From positions 4,216,001 through 4,280,000 of the forward strand of contig NZ_CP108006.1 of NCBI RefSeq assembly GCF_036127095.1: DNA of 64,000 bases, written 5' to 3'. Positions 43,812 to 53,951 of this stretch are shown here, piece after piece. Position 1 is the stretch's first letter. Every line of letters starts with the position of its first letter. The DNA is from Streptomyces sp. NBC_00335. Lineage in GTDB: Bacteria > Actinomycetota > Actinomycetes > Streptomycetales > Streptomycetaceae. The notes under the pieces are model-generated. The model worked only from the letters and a program-made list of their open reading frames with translations. It had not been told where the DNA came from and made no database searches. The translations under genes were made by a program, and so were the position numbers.

Positions 43812-44170
43812 AGAGCACGCTCTCTCAGAGGGGGTCCCACGAATGTGTGGTTCTTTGGGACGGTCGGGACAAAAAATCCAGGGTCAGGCAACGGTAGTCA
43901 GGCCAGCGGGTACGGTTCAAGTCGTTGTCCACAGCCTGTGCACAGTGTGGGGCACCGCCGCCTCGGTTTGACCGGATGGCGTAGCCGCGCGTACCGTAAC
44001 GAGGTCGAGTTGTCGATGGCTGCTGCCGCCTGCCTACCGATGGGCGAAGATCACGGATCGTGATCGTTTTGCGGTGCCACTCGGGCGAACACGCGAGTTT
44101 TCTCCTCGTGGGCGCACGGTGACAGCCAGGCGATGTCCCGCCTAAACGATTTATTCTCTGGAGCCCTCGA
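43812..44170. promoter_or_regulatory. dnaA-rpmH divergent promoter region
   Basis: This 359-bp gap holds promoters for dnaA (left) and the rpmH operon (right). A perfect Streptomyces DnaA box TTGTCCACA at 43925-43933 is followed by TGTGCACAG, placed to let DnaA repress its own gene. Confidence 0.8.
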
Positions 44171-44308
44171 GTGAGCAAGCGCACCTTCCAGCCGAACAAC
44201 CGCCGTCGTGCCAAGACCCACGGCTTCCGTCTCCGGATGCGTACCCGTGCCGGCCGCGCCATCCTCGCGAACCGTCGTGGCAAGGGCCGCGCCGAACTCT
44301 CCGCGTAA
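44171..44308 (+). CDS. rpmH: 50S ribosomal protein L34
   Basis: The 45-residue protein ([20 protein letters not shown] ... GRAELSA) is a typical bL34. It is the first gene of the rpmH-rnpA-yidD-yidC-khpB-rsmG cluster. The GTG start is preceded by a weak purine-rich site. Confidence 0.98.
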   Translation: MSKRTFQPNNRRRAKTHGFRLRMRTRAGRAILANRRGKGRAELSA

Positions 44309-44330
44309 CTGACGGGCGGATCGTGACGTC

Positions 44331-44705
44331 GTGCTGTCTCCCGAACATCGGCTGAGGCGGCGCGAGGACTTCGCGAGCGCGGTACGTCGAGGTCGCCGGG
44401 CTGGTCGCCCGCTCCTCGTCGTCCACCTACGTACAAGCGGTGCAACGGACCCGCACGAGTCGGGGGAGATCGATCCCTCGACGCGTGCGGGTTTCGTCGT
44501 CAGCAAGGCTGTCGGCATCGCTGTCGTACGCAACCGGGTCAAGCGCCGTTTGCGCCATCTCGTCCGCGAGCGGCTGTCTCAGCTGCCCGAAGGTAGCCTG
44601 ATGGTGGTACGGGCTCTGCCCGGAGCGGGTGATGCCGGTCTCGACGAGCTGGCCCGGGACCTGGATGCCGCACTGCTGCGGCTCTTGGGAGGCGTGGCTC
44701 GATGA
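44331..44705 (+). CDS. rnpA: Ribonuclease P protein component
   Basis: The 124-residue basic protein has [16 protein letters not shown] and the RNPA signature [16 protein letters not shown]. It joins the RNase P RNA to mature tRNA 5' ends. Its end overlaps yidD (ATGA). Confidence 0.97.
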   Translation: MLSPEHRLRRREDFASAVRRGRRAGRPLLVVHLRTSGATDPHESGEIDPSTRAGFVVSKAVGIAVVRNRVKRRLRHLVRERLSQLPEGSLMVVRALPGAGDAGLDELARDLDAALLRLLGGVAR

Positions 44706-44983
44706 AGTACCCGCTGCTCGCATTGATCAAGCTGTACCAGTGGACCATCAGTCCGCTGCTCGGGCCGGTGTGCCGTTATTACCCCTCGTGTTCGCACTAC
44801 GGGTTCACGGCCATCGACCGGCATGGTGCGGTGAAGGGGACGGCTCTGACCGCCTGGCGGATCCTGCGGTGCAATCCGTGGTCCCCGGGTGGCGTGGATC
44901 ACGTCCCACCCCGGAAACGCCCGCGTTGGCACGAGCAGCTGCGCAGTGCGTTGCGTAGATCTCGCAATGCTCAAGGAGCTTGA
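44702..44983 (+). CDS. yidD: Membrane protein insertion efficiency factor YidD
   Basis: The 93-residue protein contains [37 protein letters not shown] and [13 protein letters not shown], all standard for YidD. It helps YidC insert membrane proteins and is coupled to rnpA translation. Confidence 0.96.
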   Translation: MKYPLLALIKLYQWTISPLLGPVCRYYPSCSHYGFTAIDRHGAVKGTALTAWRILRCNPWSPGGVDHVPPRKRPRWHEQLRSALRRSRNAQGA

Positions 44984-44986
44984 TTA

Positions 44987-46096
44987 GTGGACACGATTGC
45001 CAGTTGGTTCACCTTTATCACCACGCCCGTCTCGTGGATCATCGTTCAGTTCCACAAGCTGTACGGTGCCATGTTCGGCGCGGACAGTGGCTGGGCCTGG
45101 GGCCTGTCCATCGTCTCCTTGGTGATCTTGATCCGTATCTGCCTGATCCCGCTCTTCGTGAAGCAGATCAAGGCGACGCGCGGCATGCAGGCGATCCAGC
45201 CGAAGATGAAGGCGATCCAGGAGCGCTACAAGAACGACAAGCAGCGCCAGTCCGAAGAGATGATGAAGCTGTACAAGGAGACGGGTACCAACCCGCTCTC
45301 CTCGTGCCTTCCCATCCTGGCGCAGTCCCCGTTCTTCTTTGCGCTCTACCACGTGCTCGCCTCCATCGCCAACGGGACCACGATCGGCAAGATCGACGGC
45401 CCGCTGCTGGAGAGCGCGCGTAACGCGCACATTTTCGGTGCCCCGCTGGCATCCAAGTTCACGGACAGCGCCGACAAGGTCGCCGCTCTGGGCGCCTCGG
45501 TCACCGACGTGCGGATCGTCACCGCGATCATGATCGTGATGATGTCGCTGTCGCAGTTCTACACGCAGCGCCAGCTGATGCAGAAGAACGTCGACCTCTC
45601 GGTCAAGACGCCGTTCATGCAGCAGCAGAAGATGCTGATGTACGTCTTCCCCCTGATCTTCGCGGTCATGGGCATCAACTTCCCCGTCGGTGTCCTCGTC
45701 TACTGGCTGACCACGAACCTGTGGACCATGGGCCAGCAGATGTTCGTGATCAACCGGAACCCCACCCCGGGCAGCCTGGCCCAGGACCAGTACCTGACGC
45801 GCCTGCTGAAGCAGATCACCTCGCACGGCGAGCTCAAGAGCCGGGGCAAGAAGAAGATCGTCGCGGCGATCGTGGCCAAGGGCCCGGACCGCAACGACAA
45901 CGAGCGCAAGTTCATCACCGGTCTGAGCAAGCAGGGCCTGGCCGCGCAGGCGGACGGATCCGTGGCGAAGAGCGTCGAGGCGACCGCCGACGCCGACGCC
46001 GCCGGCGGCGGTGGTGCCCAGAAGCGGCAGCAGCCCAAGCGGCAGTCGAAGTCGCAGCGTCAGACGCCCCCCAGCAAGCCCTCTCCCAAGAAGTAA
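44987..46096 (+). CDS. yidC: Membrane protein insertase YidC
   Basis: The 369-residue protein has the Gram-positive YidC core with membrane helices, the hydrophilic-groove helix region ([19 protein letters not shown]), a coiled hairpin ([20 protein letters not shown]) and [20 protein letters not shown]. The C-terminal tail is basic and Lys/Gln-rich. AAGGAG precedes the GTG. Confidence 0.96.
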   Translation: MDTIASWFTFITTPVSWIIVQFHKLYGAMFGADSGWAWGLSIVSLVILIRICLIPLFVKQIKATRGMQAIQPKMKAIQERYKNDKQRQSEEMMKLYKETGTNPLSSCLPILAQSPFFFALYHVLASIANGTTIGKIDGPLLESARNAHIFGAPLASKFTDSADKVAALGASVTDVRIVTAIMIVMMSLSQFYTQRQLMQKNVDLSVKTPFMQQQKMLMYVFPLIFAVMGINFPVGVLVYWLTTNLWTMGQQMFVINRNPTPGSLAQDQYLTRLLKQITSHGELKSRGKKKIVAAIVAKGPDRNDNERKFITGLSKQGLAAQADGSVAKSVEATADADAAGGGGAQKRQQPKRQSKSQRQTPPSKPSPKK

Positions 46097-46111
46097 GAAG
46101 GAGTCCCTCCC

Positions 46112-46621
46112 GTGACGGAAGGCACCACCACCGCCGCCGCTGAGAGTGGCGACACCCTGACCCGCCTCGAGCAGGAGGGTGAGATCGCGGCCGACTACCT
46201 TGAGGGTCTACTCGACATCGCCGACCTGGACGGCGACATCGACATGGACGTCGAGGCGGACCGCGCCTCTGTCTCCATCGTCAGCGAATCCGCGCGTGAC
46301 CTGCAGAAGCTCGTGGGCCGTGACGGAGAGGTGCTGGAGGCTCTGCAGGAGCTGACCCGTCTCGCCGTGCACCGCGAGACCGGGGACCGCAGCCGGCTGA
46401 TGCTCGACATCGGCGGCTTCCGGGCGAAGAAGCGCGAGGAGCTGACGGCTCTCGGCGCCAAGGCCGCAGAGGACGTGAAGTCCTCCGGTGAGCCCCTGAA
46501 GCTGGACCCGATGACCCCCTTCGAGCGGAAGGTCGTCCACGACGCCGTGGCGGCCGCTGGTCTGCGGAGCGAGTCCGAGGGCGAGGAGCCGCAGCGCTTC
46601 GTCGTCGTGCTTCCGGTCTGA
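46112..46621 (+). CDS. khpB: RNA-binding protein KhpB (Jag/SpoIIIJ-associated, KH-R3H)
   Basis: The 169-residue protein has a KH domain (IVSESARDLQKLVGRDGEVL) and an R3H domain (LDPMTPFERKVVHDAVAAAG). The N-terminal Jag domain found in Firmicutes is absent. It binds RNA and is thought to work with KhpA. It is 15 bp after yidC. Confidence 0.93.
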   Translation: MTEGTTTAAAESGDTLTRLEQEGEIAADYLEGLLDIADLDGDIDMDVEADRASVSIVSESARDLQKLVGRDGEVLEALQELTRLAVHRETGDRSRLMLDIGGFRAKKREELTALGAKAAEDVKSSGEPLKLDPMTPFERKVVHDAVAAAGLRSESEGEEPQRFVVVLPV

Positions 46622-46638
46622 CCGGAAGTCTGAGTGTC

Positions 46639-46667
46639 CGGCCCCGTCTGTCTCGCAGGCGGGGCCG
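46639..46667 (+). terminator. Stem-loop between khpB and rsmG
   Basis: A 12-bp stem with one wobble pair (46639-46650 with 46656-46667) closes a five-base loop just after the khpB stop codon. Confidence 0.7.
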
Positions 46668-46757
46668 ATGTTTGTCAGCCTGGCAGTGACGGCGCGACGA
46701 CGGTCGCGCCGGGCACGACGGGTTTTCACAACCATGCGGTACGGAAGGACGGTCCCC

Positions 46758-47495
46758 GTGACGGAGGCAGCTGAGCTTCCCCCGATGCCCGAAGAAGCGC
46801 CCCAGGCACCTGAAGAGGCGCGTGCGGTGTTCGGCGAGCATTTCCCGGAAGCTGTGCGGTATGCGGAGCTGCTGGCGGACGCGGGTGTCAAGCGGGGCCT
46901 GATCGGGCCGCGCGAGGTGCCCCGGCTCTGGGAGAGGCACCTGCTGAACTGCGCCGTGCTCTCGGAAGTGGTGCCCCAGGGCGTCACCGTGTGCGACGTG
47001 GGTTCGGGTGCCGGCCTCCCCGGCATTCCGCTGGCCCTGGTGCGCAGGGACCTGAAGATCACGCTGCTGGAGCCGCTGCTGCGCCGCACGAACTTCCTCC
47101 AGGAAGTCGTGGAGCTGCTGGGGCTCGACCATGTGACGGTCGTGCGCGGGCGGGCCGAGGAAGTCCTCGGCAAGCTCCAGCCGGTCCACGTGGTGACGGC
47201 GCGCGCGGTGGCTCCGCTGGACCGGCTCGCCGGCTGGGGTGTTCCCCTGCTGCGTCCGTACGGCGAGATGCTGGCCCTGAAGGGTGACACTGCCGAGGAG
47301 GAGCTGGTGGCGGCGAAGGCCGCACTGACCAAGCTCGGTGTGGTGAAGACCTCGGTGCTGCACGTTGGCGAGGGGATCGTGGACCCGCTCTCCACCGTGG
47401 TGCGGGTCGAGGTCGGGGAAAGCCCCGGCGGGGTGCGGTTCGCGGCGAAGCGGGCCAAGGCCGCCCGGGTGAGCCGTACGCGCCGGCGCCGCTGA
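46758..47495 (+). CDS. rsmG: 16S rRNA (guanine527-N7)-methyltransferase RsmG
   Basis: The 245-residue SAM-dependent enzyme has CDVGSGAGLPGIPLALV (SAM loop), ITLLEPLLRRTNFLQEV and VVTARAVAPLDRL. It methylates the 530 loop of 16S rRNA; loss can give low-level streptomycin resistance. The GTG at 46758 has GGAAGGA upstream; an upstream ATG at 46668 would add an Arg-rich head that is not typical. Confidence 0.95.
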   Translation: MTEAAELPPMPEEAPQAPEEARAVFGEHFPEAVRYAELLADAGVKRGLIGPREVPRLWERHLLNCAVLSEVVPQGVTVCDVGSGAGLPGIPLALVRRDLKITLLEPLLRRTNFLQEVVELLGLDHVTVVRGRAEEVLGKLQPVHVVTARAVAPLDRLAGWGVPLLRPYGEMLALKGDTAEEELVAAKAALTKLGVVKTSVLHVGEGIVDPLSTVVRVEVGESPGGVRFAAKRAKAARVSRTRRRR

Positions 47496-47598
47496 GCCCT
47501 TGCCGGGCAGTGTTCGCAGGCATATCGCAGGGGTGTTGAGCCCTATAGGTATGGATTTCGGAGTGTCGTAGCGGCCGGATGACTCCGTCCGGGCATCG

Positions 47599-47614
47599 TG
47601 TTTCACGTGAAACG
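47599..47614. promoter_or_regulatory. parS site (one mismatch)
   Basis: TGTTTCACGTGAAACG differs at one end base from the perfect parS palindrome. It lies between rsmG and parA. Confidence 0.85.
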
Positions 47615-47759
47615 TCGCTCTCTGCTGCACGGAATCATCAGCCGCGGTCGTGCGGCTACGTCCCCCCGTCTCCGCAAAGGTGAAGGGGGGACGGAGTTGT
47701 CCACATCGGTGGATTCATCCACAGGAGTACGGGCCCCGCTGGTTCGCAACCCCGGTGAC

Positions 47760-48851
47760 ATGGCAGGCTCTGTTCATCGCGAGCCTGATGCCGAGGAGAG
47801 TGACACCGTGCGGTCAGACGCCAACCTTGCGGGGCCGATGGCCGATCCGGTCCCCGGTCCCCGCTCTGAATTCCCGGGCGACGATGTTTCACGTGAAACA
47901 TCGGCCCCGCCCCTCGTGGACAACGAGGACACGCCCATCGGCCGTGCCGCCCAGATCGCGGTCGAGGCCCTCGGACGTGCGGGTGAGGGCCTGCCGAGGC
48001 CCCCGAAGACCCGGATCATGGTGGTGGCCAACCAGAAGGGCGGCGTGGGCAAGACCACGTCGACCGTGAACCTGGCCGCATCCCTGGCCCTGCACGGTGC
48101 GCGGGTCTTGGTGGTCGACCTCGACCCCCAGGGCAACGCCTCGACGGCGCTGGGCATCGACCACCACGCGGACGTGCCGTCCATCTACGACGTGCTCGTG
48201 GACAGCCGGCCGCTGATGGAGGTCGTCCAGCCGGTGGCCGACGTGGAGGGGCTCTTCTGTGCGCCGGCCACGATCGACCTGGCGGGTGCCGAGATCGAGC
48301 TCGTGTCCCTCGTGGCGCGGGAGAGCCGTCTCCAGCGGGCCATCCAGGCGTACGAGCAGCCGCTCGATTACATCCTGATCGACTGCCCGCCCTCGCTGGG
48401 CCTGCTGACGGTGAACGCTCTGGTCGCGGGCGCGGAGGTGCTGATCCCGATCCAGTGCGAGTACTACGCGCTGGAGGGACTGGGTCAGCTGCTGCGCAAC
48501 GTGGACCTGGTGCGGGCGCACCTGAACCCGACGCTGCACGTGTCCACGATCCTGCTGACGATGTACGACGGCAGGACCCGGCTGGCTTCGCAGGTGGCGG
48601 AGGAGGTGCGCACCCACTTCGGCAAGGAGGTGCTGCGCACGAGCATCCCGCGGTCGGTCCGCATCTCCGAGGCTCCGAGCTACGGGCAGACGGTGCTGAC
48701 CTATGACCCGGGTTCCAGCGGTTCCCTCTCCTACCTGGAGGCGGCGCGGGAGATCGCGCTGCGAGGGGCCGGATTCCAGTACGACCCCCAGCACCCCCAT
48801 CAGGGTGCGGGCATGAACAACACGCACAGCGTGGCGGAGGGGATCCAGTGA
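47760..48851 (+). CDS. parA: Chromosome-partitioning ATPase ParA
   Basis: The 363-residue protein has a variable N-terminal extension (about 1-85) and a deviant Walker A ATPase ([19 protein letters not shown]), with DLDPQGNAS and [12 protein letters not shown]. It forms ATP-bound dimers on DNA and moves ParB-parS complexes. The ATG at 47760 gives the usual Streptomyces head [15 protein letters not shown] parS site lies inside the coding region. Confidence 0.94.
   Translation: MAGSVHREPDAEESDTVRSDANLAGPMADPVPGPRSEFPGDDVSRETSAPPLVDNEDTPIGRAAQIAVEALGRAGEGLPRPPKTRIMVVANQKGGVGKTTSTVNLAASLALHGARVLVVDLDPQGNASTALGIDHHADVPSIYDVLVDSRPLMEVVQPVADVEGLFCAPATIDLAGAEIELVSLVARESRLQRAIQAYEQPLDYILIDCPPSLGLLTVNALVAGAEVLIPIQCEYYALEGLGQLLRNVDLVRAHLNPTLHVSTILLTMYDGRTRLASQVAEEVRTHFGKEVLRTSIPRSVRISEAPSYGQTVLTYDPGSSGSLSYLEAAREIALRGAGFQYDPQHPHQGAGMNNTHSVAEGIQ
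47885..47900. promoter_or_regulatory. parS site within parA
   Basis: A perfect 16-bp TGTTTCACGTGAAACA within codons of the ParA N-terminal extension, read as DVSRETS. Confidence 0.95.
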
Positions 48852-49942
48852 GCGAGCGACGTAGGGGTCTGGGGCGGGGGCTCGGCGCGCTGATTCCCGC
48901 GGCTCCCCAGGAGAAGGTGCCGCCGGTGATCGGTGCCGGGTCGATGTCTCCGTCGGCGGTGCCGGTGCTGCCGTCGGAGCGGGGTATCGCGGCGGCGAAG
49001 CTGGCTTCGCTGGCGCAGGCCGATGTTTCACGTGAAACATCGCCGGTGGCCGCGCCCGTGAGTGAGCCGGAGCCGGTTGCCGCTCCGGCGGCCGGTGAGG
49101 TGGCGGGGGCTACGTTCGCGGAGCTCCCGATGGACTCGATCACGCCGAATCCGCGGCAGCCGCGCGAGGTGTTCGACGAGGACGCGCTGGCCGAGCTGGT
49201 GACCTCCATTCAGGAGGTGGGCCTGCTCCAGCCGGTGGTGGTGCGCCAGTCCGGTCCGGGCCGCTATGAGCTGATCATGGGCGAGCGGCGCTGGCGGGCG
49301 TGCCGGGAGGCCGGCCTGGACCGGATTCCGGCGATCATCCGGGCCACGGACGACGAGAAGCTGCTGCTGGACGCGCTCCTGGAGAACCTGCACCGGGCGC
49401 AGCTGAACCCCTTGGAGGAGGCGGCCGCGTACGACCAGCTGCTCCAGGACTTCAACTGCACGCACGATCAGCTGGCGGACCGGATCGGGCGTTCCCGTCC
49501 GCAGGTCTCGAACACGCTGCGCCTGCTGAAGCTCTCCCCGCCCGTGCAGCGGCGGGTGGCTGCGGGTGTGCTGTCGGCGGGGCACGCGCGGGCTCTGCTG
49601 TCGGTGGACAACTCCGAGGAGCAGGACCGGCTGGCGCACCGGATCGTCGCCGAGGGCCTCTCGGTGCGTGCGGTCGAGGAGATCGTGGCACTGATGGGCT
49701 CGGAGTCGCCGAGTTTGGTGAAGCCGAAGGGTCCGCGGGCGGGTGCCCGGGTCGCCCCGGCGCTCAACGAACTGGCGACGAGGCTGTCGGACCGGTTCGA
49801 GACGCGGGTGAAGGTGGATCTGGGCCAGAAGAAGGGCAAGATCACCGTCGAGTTCGCGTCGATGGAGGACCTGGAGCGGATTCTGGGGACCCTGGCGCCG
49901 GGCGAGGGCCGGGTGCTGGACCAGGGCGCTGCCGGGGAGTAA
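48848..49942 (+). CDS. parB: Chromosome-partitioning CTPase/DNA-binding protein ParB
   Basis: The 364-residue protein has the usual head [32 protein letters not shown] (CTP-binding box 1 region), [14 protein letters not shown] and LIENLHR-like [16 protein letters not shown], then an HTH ([18 protein letters not shown]). It slides from parS sites and forms the partition complex. Its GTG overlaps the parA stop. A parS site lies inside the gene. Confidence 0.97.
   Translation: MSERRRGLGRGLGALIPAAPQEKVPPVIGAGSMSPSAVPVLPSERGIAAAKLASLAQADVSRETSPVAAPVSEPEPVAAPAAGEVAGATFAELPMDSITPNPRQPREVFDEDALAELVTSIQEVGLLQPVVVRQSGPGRYELIMGERRWRACREAGLDRIPAIIRATDDEKLLLDALLENLHRAQLNPLEEAAAYDQLLQDFNCTHDQLADRIGRSRPQVSNTLRLLKLSPPVQRRVAAGVLSAGHARALLSVDNSEEQDRLAHRIVAEGLSVRAVEEIVALMGSESPSLVKPKGPRAGARVAPALNELATRLSDRFETRVKVDLGQKKGKITVEFASMEDLERILGTLAPGEGRVLDQGAAGE
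49024..49039. promoter_or_regulatory. parS site within parB
   Basis: A perfect TGTTTCACGTGAAACA inside parB, also read in frame as DVSRETS. Confidence 0.95.
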
Positions 49943-49952
49943 CCCACAGCCT

Positions 49953-49993
49953 GGGGGCGGGTCGTGCCGGTGTGAGCCGGCGCCGCCCGCCCC
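49953..49993 (+). terminator. Two-part stem-loop after parB
   Basis: GGGGCGGG-type and CCCGCCCC-type arms enclose a GCCGG/CCGGC inner hairpin just after the parB stop codon, so a terminator is likely. Confidence 0.55.
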
Positions 49994-50043
49994 TTTGCCT
50001 TGCTGCGGTTTCGGGTGATTCGAGCTGTGGATACGATGCGGTC

Positions 50044-50661
50044 ATGGGTCGTCGGCTGGTACCGCTCACGCTGGACAACCTCCAAGACCTGCCCCGGCGT
50101 TGCCGGTCCTGTGTCTTCTGGGAGCTGGACCCCGTCAGCGGCGAGGCCGCCGTCAAGGCGGGGAATGCTTCCGAGGAGAAGGAGGCGTGGATCTCCGCCG
50201 TCCTCCTGGAGTGGGGCTCGTGCGGCCGGGTGGTCTACGTGGACGAGGTTCCGGTGGGATTCGTTCTGTACGCGCCGCCGGCGTACGTGCCGCGTGCGAC
50301 GGCCTTCCCGACCAGCCCGGTGTCCCCGGACGCCGTACAGCTCATCACTTCGTGGATCATGCCCGGGTACCAGGGCCAGGGCTTGGGGCGGGTGATGGTG
50401 CAGACGGTGGCGAAGGACCTGCTGCGCAGGGGGTTCCGGGCCATCGAAGCGTTCGGGGATGCCCGTTGGGACGGTCCGGCCTGTCTGCTGCCGGCGGACC
50501 ACCTGCTGGCGGTGGGCTTCAAGACGGTACGCCCGCATCCGACGCGTCCCCGGCTGCGGCTGGAACTGCGCTCCACGCTGTCCTGGAAGGAAGACGTGGA
50601 GCTGGCCCTGGACCGGTTGCTGGGTGCGGCCCGGAAGGAACCGGCGCTTCGTCCGCTGTGA
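50044..50661 (+). CDS. GNAT family N-acetyltransferase
   Basis: The 205-residue protein has a cysteine-containing start (LPRRCRSCVFWELDP), a GNAT core with IMPGYQGQGLGRVMVQTVAK (acetyl-CoA loop) and a C-terminal basic tail. The family acetylates amines; its substrate is unknown. It is conserved after parB in Streptomyces. Confidence 0.85.
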   Translation: MGRRLVPLTLDNLQDLPRRCRSCVFWELDPVSGEAAVKAGNASEEKEAWISAVLLEWGSCGRVVYVDEVPVGFVLYAPPAYVPRATAFPTSPVSPDAVQLITSWIMPGYQGQGLGRVMVQTVAKDLLRRGFRAIEAFGDARWDGPACLLPADHLLAVGFKTVRPHPTRPRLRLELRSTLSWKEDVELALDRLLGAARKEPALRPL

Positions 50662-50722
50662 CCCGTGCTGCGTCCGCTGTGAGACGGGAGCAGGCTGGTC
50701 CCGGACCGTCCTGAACATGCGA

Positions 50723-50754
50723 ACGGGGCCGCCCCTGGCAGGGGGCGGCCCCGT
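50723..50754. terminator. Bidirectional stem-loop terminator
   Basis: A 13-bp perfect stem (50723-50735 with 50742-50754) with a six-base loop lies between the convergent acetyltransferase and trxA genes. Confidence 0.85.
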
Positions 50755-50790
50755 GTCACACGATCGCGTCCGGCCTGGGACGCGGGTGCG

Positions 50791-51129
50791 TCAGGCCTTG
50801 ATGGTGACGAAGCCGTCGAGGTCGCGCAGGATGGCGGCCTTCGGCTTGGCGCCGACGATGGTCTTGACGACCTCGCCGCCCTGGTAGACGTTCAGCGTCG
50901 GGATGGACATGACGCCGTACTTGGCCGCCGTTTCCGGGTTCTCGTCGATGTTGAGCTTGACGATCTCGATCTCGTCACCGTATTCGGAGGCGATGGCCTC
51001 GAGGGACGGAGCGATCTGGCGGCACGGACCGCACCAGGCGGCCCAGAAGTCCACCAGGACGGGCTTGTCGCTCTTGAGGACGTCGTCATCGAAGCTTGCG
51101 TCGGTGACGGTCTTGAGGGTGCCGGCCAC
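50791..51129 (-). CDS. trxA: Thioredoxin
   Basis: The 112-residue protein has the active site FWAAWCGPCRQIAPSLE and the cis-Pro region MSIPTLNVYQGG. It keeps cytoplasmic dithiols reduced using TrxB. It is 54 bp downstream of trxB. Confidence 0.97.
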   Translation of the reverse strand: MAGTLKTVTDASFDDDVLKSDKPVLVDFWAAWCGPCRQIAPSLEAIASEYGDEIEIVKLNIDENPETAAKYGVMSIPTLNVYQGGEVVKTIVGAKPKAAILRDLDGFVTIKA

Positions 51130-51183
51130 AACGGCCTCCTTCTTTTCCTGCGGGGAGTGGGGTGTGGTGCTGCTTTGGGGGTG

Positions 51184-52143
51184 TCAGACCGCCGCGTGCG
51201 CCTTCTCGGCGTCTGCGAGGGCGGCGAGGAAGCGCTCGGCGTCGAGGGCCGCGGAGCAGCCCGTGCCCGCGGCAGTGATGGCCTGACGGTAGGTGTGGTC
51301 GACCACGTCGCCCGCGCCGAACACGCCGGTGAGGCTGGTGCGGGTGGAGGGGGCGTCGACCTTGAGGTAGCCCTCCTCGTCGAGGTCGAGCTGGTCCTTG
51401 AACAGCTCGGTGCGCGGGTCGTGGCCGACGGCGATGAAGAGGCCGGTCACGGGCAGCTCGGAGGTCTCACCGGTCTTGGTGTTGCGCAGGGTGAGGCCGG
51501 TGAGCTTCTGCTCGCCGTGGATCTCCGCGACCTCGCTGTCCCAGGCGAACTTGATCTTCGGGTCGGCGAAGGCGCGGTCCTGCATGGCCTTGGAGGCGCG
51601 CAGGGAGTCGCGGCGGTGGACGATCGTGACGGACTTGGCGAACCGGGAGAGGAAGGTGGCCTCCTCGATCGCGGTGTCGCCGCCGCCGATCACGGCGATG
51701 TCGTGCTCCTTGAAGAAGAAGCCGTCGCAGGTCGCGCACCAGGAGACGCCGCGGCCGGAGAGGGCGTCCTCGTTGGGCAGGCCGAGCTTGCGGTGCTGGG
51801 AACCGGTGGTCACGATCACGGCCTTGGCGCGGTGGACGGTGCCGGCGGTGTCGGTGACGGTCTTGATCTCACCGGTGAGGTCCACGGCGATGACGTCGTC
51901 CGGAATCAGCTCGGCGCCGAAGCGCTCGGCCTGGCCACGCATGTTGTCCATGAGGTCCGGCCCCATGATGCCGTCCTGGAAGCCGGGGAAGTTTTCGACC
52001 TCGGTGGTGTTCATCAGCGCGCCACCGGCGGTGACGGCGCCTTCGAAGACCAGGGGCTTGAGCGAAGCGCGTGCGGTGTACAGGGCGGCGGTGTAACCGG
52101 CCGGCCCGGAGCCGATGATGATCACGTTTCGTACGTCGCTCAC
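51184..52143 (-). CDS. trxB: Thioredoxin reductase
   Basis: The 319-residue flavoprotein has [19 protein letters not shown] (FAD), the redox pair [20 protein letters not shown] (NADPH) and [20 protein letters not shown]. The GTG at 52143 follows GAGGAA. In Streptomyces the trx operon answers disulfide stress through SigR. Confidence 0.97.
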   Translation of the reverse strand: MSDVRNVIIIGSGPAGYTAALYTARASLKPLVFEGAVTAGGALMNTTEVENFPGFQDGIMGPDLMDNMRGQAERFGAELIPDDVIAVDLTGEIKTVTDTAGTVHRAKAVIVTTGSQHRKLGLPNEDALSGRGVSWCATCDGFFFKEHDIAVIGGGDTAIEEATFLSRFAKSVTIVHRRDSLRASKAMQDRAFADPKIKFAWDSEVAEIHGEQKLTGLTLRNTKTGETSELPVTGLFIAVGHDPRTELFKDQLDLDEEGYLKVDAPSTRTSLTGVFGAGDVVDHTYRQAITAAGTGCSAALDAERFLAALADAEKAHAAV

Positions 52144-52268
52144 GGGTTGATTCCTCGTCTCTGCGGACTGCCTGCTGCCTACCGGGGGGCCGGTGTGGAC
52201 TCTCACCCCACCCAACGGATCCTACGGCGCCTGCATTCCCGAGTTTTCCCCCCGAGCCTTCCGGCCGT

Positions 52269-53228
52269 TCAACTCCTCGAATAGGTACTGGTGAGCAGAG
52301 GCTTTCCGGGGACGGCCGAGGGGTCGGTGACACAGGCGGAGCCGACGAGATAGGCGTCCACGACGGCGGGATCGCCCGGGTGCGGCAGGACGATGAGGAA
52401 GACGTCCTTGCCCTCGTAGGTGCCGGACTCGAAGCCCAGGGGGCTCTCGGTGCGCCCGGTGGCTTCCTGCACGCAGGCGGGCGCCCGGGGCGTCCGGCCA
52501 TCGGCCGGGGCGGGGCTCGGCTCGGATTGCGGGCTGTTCTCCACTCCGAAGGTGTTGTTCCCCTCCCCCGCAGCCTTGTCCCCCCGGCTGCCGGACGCGA
52601 GGAGCTCGCGCACCGTGCCGGGGAGCCCCTGGGCGGTGTACTCGGGTGTGCCGGACCTGGACTGGGCGGAGGATGCGTCGCTCCGCGCGTCTCCGGACAG
52701 GGCACGGTCGCCGGACGTCAGGCCGAACACCATGACGCCGGCGGCGCACGCCGCGAGGAGGCCGCCCGCGAGAGCGATCCGGCGGCGTGCGCGGCGCCGG
52801 CCGGGGCCGGTTGGGCCGGCCGGGTGACCGGAAGGCCGCAGGGCGCCGGGGTCACCGAGCGGTCCGAGCGGTCCGGGGGATGTTTCACGTGAAGCATCGG
52901 GACCGGGGACCTCTGGGGCCGCCGGGTCCGGATGGCCGGTGCCGGGCTCCTCGTGCCGGGTGGTGGCATCGAGGAGGGCTTCGGCGGCGAGGGCCGCGTC
53001 GATCCGGCCGGAGACGTCGACGGGCATCCGGGCCGGACCGGGCAGGGTGCCGAGCAGGGCCCGGATCTCCTCCAGGGAGGCACGGACGTCCTCGCACAGG
53101 GGGCAGTCGCCTAGATGGCTGCGGACCTCCGCGGTGCGGGACGGGGAGAGGAGGCCTTCCGCCAGCTCGGAGATCTCCGAGACGTCGGGGTGCCCGATCG
53201 TGCCGGTCGCGCCGGTTGTGGGGTTCAT
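52269..53228 (-). CDS. Anti-sigma factor, zinc-finger (ZAS) type
   Basis: The 319-residue protein has a ZAS-like motif (HLGDCPLC, His-x3-Cys-x2-Cys), a linker, one membrane helix (RIALAGGLLAACAAGVMVFG) and an extracellular domain of about 150 residues. It likely holds the upstream-encoded ECF sigma factor and releases it on an envelope or redox signal. Its ATG overlaps the sigma gene stop. A one-mismatch parS lies inside it. Confidence 0.87.
   Translation of the reverse strand: MNPTTGATGTIGHPDVSEISELAEGLLSPSRTAEVRSHLGDCPLCEDVRASLEEIRALLGTLPGPARMPVDVSGRIDAALAAEALLDATTRHEEPGTGHPDPAAPEVPGPDASRETSPGPLGPLGDPGALRPSGHPAGPTGPGRRRARRRIALAGGLLAACAAGVMVFGLTSGDRALSGDARSDASSAQSRSGTPEYTAQGLPGTVRELLASGSRGDKAAGEGNNTFGVENSPQSEPSPAPADGRTPRAPACVQEATGRTESPLGFESGTYEGKDVFLIVLPHPGDPAVVDAYLVGSACVTDPSAVPGKPLLTSTYSRS
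52881..52896. promoter_or_regulatory. parS-like site within the anti-sigma gene (one mismatch)
   Basis: TGTTTCACGTGAAGCA differs at one position from parS; the reading here is on the opposite strand and gives DASRETS. Confidence 0.75.
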
Positions 53229-53926
53229 GCTCGTCCACCTCCGCCCTTCACTGCGTTGGGATCCGGGGCCGGGTCCCCGTGGTCTGCCGTCGGTGGGACG
53301 GTTGTCCCCGGTGTCCGGTTCCTTCCCCGCTCGGTATCGGTGTTATCCCCGGTATGTGTGCGCAGATGAGTGAGGAGCGGGACGAGTTTCGCCCTGCCGC
53401 GCGCGCAGCGGCTCTTCACGGTGCCGACGGGGACGTCGAGGAGGGCGGCGGCCTCGGCGACGGGGTAGCCCTGCATGTCGACGAGGACCAGGGCTGCCCG
53501 CTGATCGGCCGGGAGGGTGCCCAGGGCGGCCAGTAGCTGCCGGTGGAGGTCCTGGCGCTCCGCAGGGGCCTCGGCGGACTCGTGGGGCTCCAGAAGGCGC
53601 TCCAGGCGGTCCGTGTCGTCGAGGGGGGAGGTCTTCCGGGAGGCGGCCTTGCGGGCCCGGTCCAGGCAGGCGTTCACGGTGATGCGGTGCAGCCAGGTCG
53701 TGACGGCGGATTCGCCGCGGAAGGTGTGGGCGGCCCGGTAGGCGGAGACGAGGGCGTCCTGCACGGCGTCGGCGGCTTCCTCACGGTCGCCGAGGGTGCG
53801 CAGGGCCACGGCCCACAGCCGGTCGCGGTGCCGGCGTACGAGCTCGCCGAAGGCGTCCGGATCTCCGGCGGCGTGCAGCGACAGGAGGTCCTGGTCGCTG
53901 CGGCCGCCGGGTGTGGCTTCGTCCAA
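53225..53926 (-). CDS. sigM: ECF RNA polymerase sigma factor (SigM-like)
   Basis: The 233-residue protein has sigma region 2 (DAFGELVRRHRDRLWAVALR, REEAADAVQDALVSAYRAAH) and region 4 (LPADQRAALVLVDMQGYPVA then LDVPVGTVKSRCARGRAKL). It directs RNA polymerase to stress promoters. The TTG start is supported by GGAGGGG nearby. The pairing with a ZAS anti-sigma gene and trxB/trxA next door resembles the actinobacterial SigM locus. Confidence 0.88.
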   Translation of the reverse strand: MDEATPGGRSDQDLLSLHAAGDPDAFGELVRRHRDRLWAVALRTLGDREEAADAVQDALVSAYRAAHTFRGESAVTTWLHRITVNACLDRARKAASRKTSPLDDTDRLERLLEPHESAEAPAERQDLHRQLLAALGTLPADQRAALVLVDMQGYPVAEAAALLDVPVGTVKSRCARGRAKLVPLLTHLRTHTGDNTDTERGRNRTPGTTVPPTADHGDPAPDPNAVKGGGGRA

Positions 53927-53951
53927 TGCCGGCCCCCTCCCCTGCTGTCCG